From Opitutaceae bacterium (GTDB taxonomy: Bacteria; Verrucomicrobiota; Verrucomicrobiia; Opitutales; Opitutaceae): 9,320 bases of DNA. The position numbers and the translations under genes were made by a program. Below are positions 7,180 to 9,320 of the stretch, one piece after another. The notes below the pieces were generated by a model, which had not been told where the DNA came from, searched no databases, and saw only the letters and a list, made by a program, of their open reading frames with translations. Each line of letters starts with the position of its first letter. Position 1 is the first letter of the stretch. The DNA lies in assembly GCA_025352845.1 (NCBI GenBank), contig JANXSC010000145.1, positions 1-9,320 of the forward strand, in the 5' to 3' direction.

Positions 7180-9320
<2,141 letters not shown>

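Overview
This GC-rich window carries five intact or edge-truncated genes, one decayed gene and several hairpin repeats. It most likely comes from a Verrucomicrobiota member of the Opitutaceae type. That rests on the style of the TonB-dependent receptor (mature N-terminus with a 'LNPFEVST...GY' lead, a last residue of Phe), on the many exported enzymes, and on GC-rich, GTAG-headed palindromic repeats. The lineage is an inference; there is no rRNA or other strict marker here.

Layout. 1-105: two tight hairpins downstream of the receptor gene. 106-3027 (-): complete TonB-dependent outer-membrane receptor, 973 aa. 3028-3266: divergent intergenic region. 3267-4184 (+): Tat-exported sugar phosphate isomerase/epimerase-like TIM barrel. 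4185-5452: about 1.27 kb without an intact gene. It holds an orphan signal-peptide start on the + strand (4229-4480), a family 10 pectate lyase pseudogene on the - strand (about 4430-5255) and a REP-like hairpin pair (5368-5434). 5453-6415 (-): secreted metallo-beta-lactamase-fold hydrolase. 6510-7079 (+): secreted dual-specificity/tyrosine phosphatase, divergent from the hydrolase. 7180 to the right edge (+): monomeric NADP-dependent isocitrate dehydrogenase, cut by the window edge about 80 residues before its expected end.

How it fits together. The receptor, the exported sugar-isomerase-like protein and the dead pectate lyase look like the remains of a plant-polysaccharide (pectin) uptake locus that is decaying. 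The right half is a mix of exported hydrolases and a housekeeping TCA-cycle enzyme.

The most unusual signal is in the isocitrate dehydrogenase gene. Two REP-like inverted hairpin pairs lie inside its reading frame, at 7820-7882 and 8604-8652. Each adds a Gly/Ala/Pro-rich peptide at a place where the Azotobacter-type enzyme has a short loop between strands. Both sit in the same reading phase and share an identical 24-nt right arm. The second pair differs from the first by paired changes that keep each hairpin stem intact. A third pair with the same GTAG-hairpin...hairpin-CTAC layout lies just downstream of the hydrolase gene. Together they suggest a REP/BIME family, possibly moved by a RAYT-type transposase encoded elsewhere, that can be tolerated as coding sequence.
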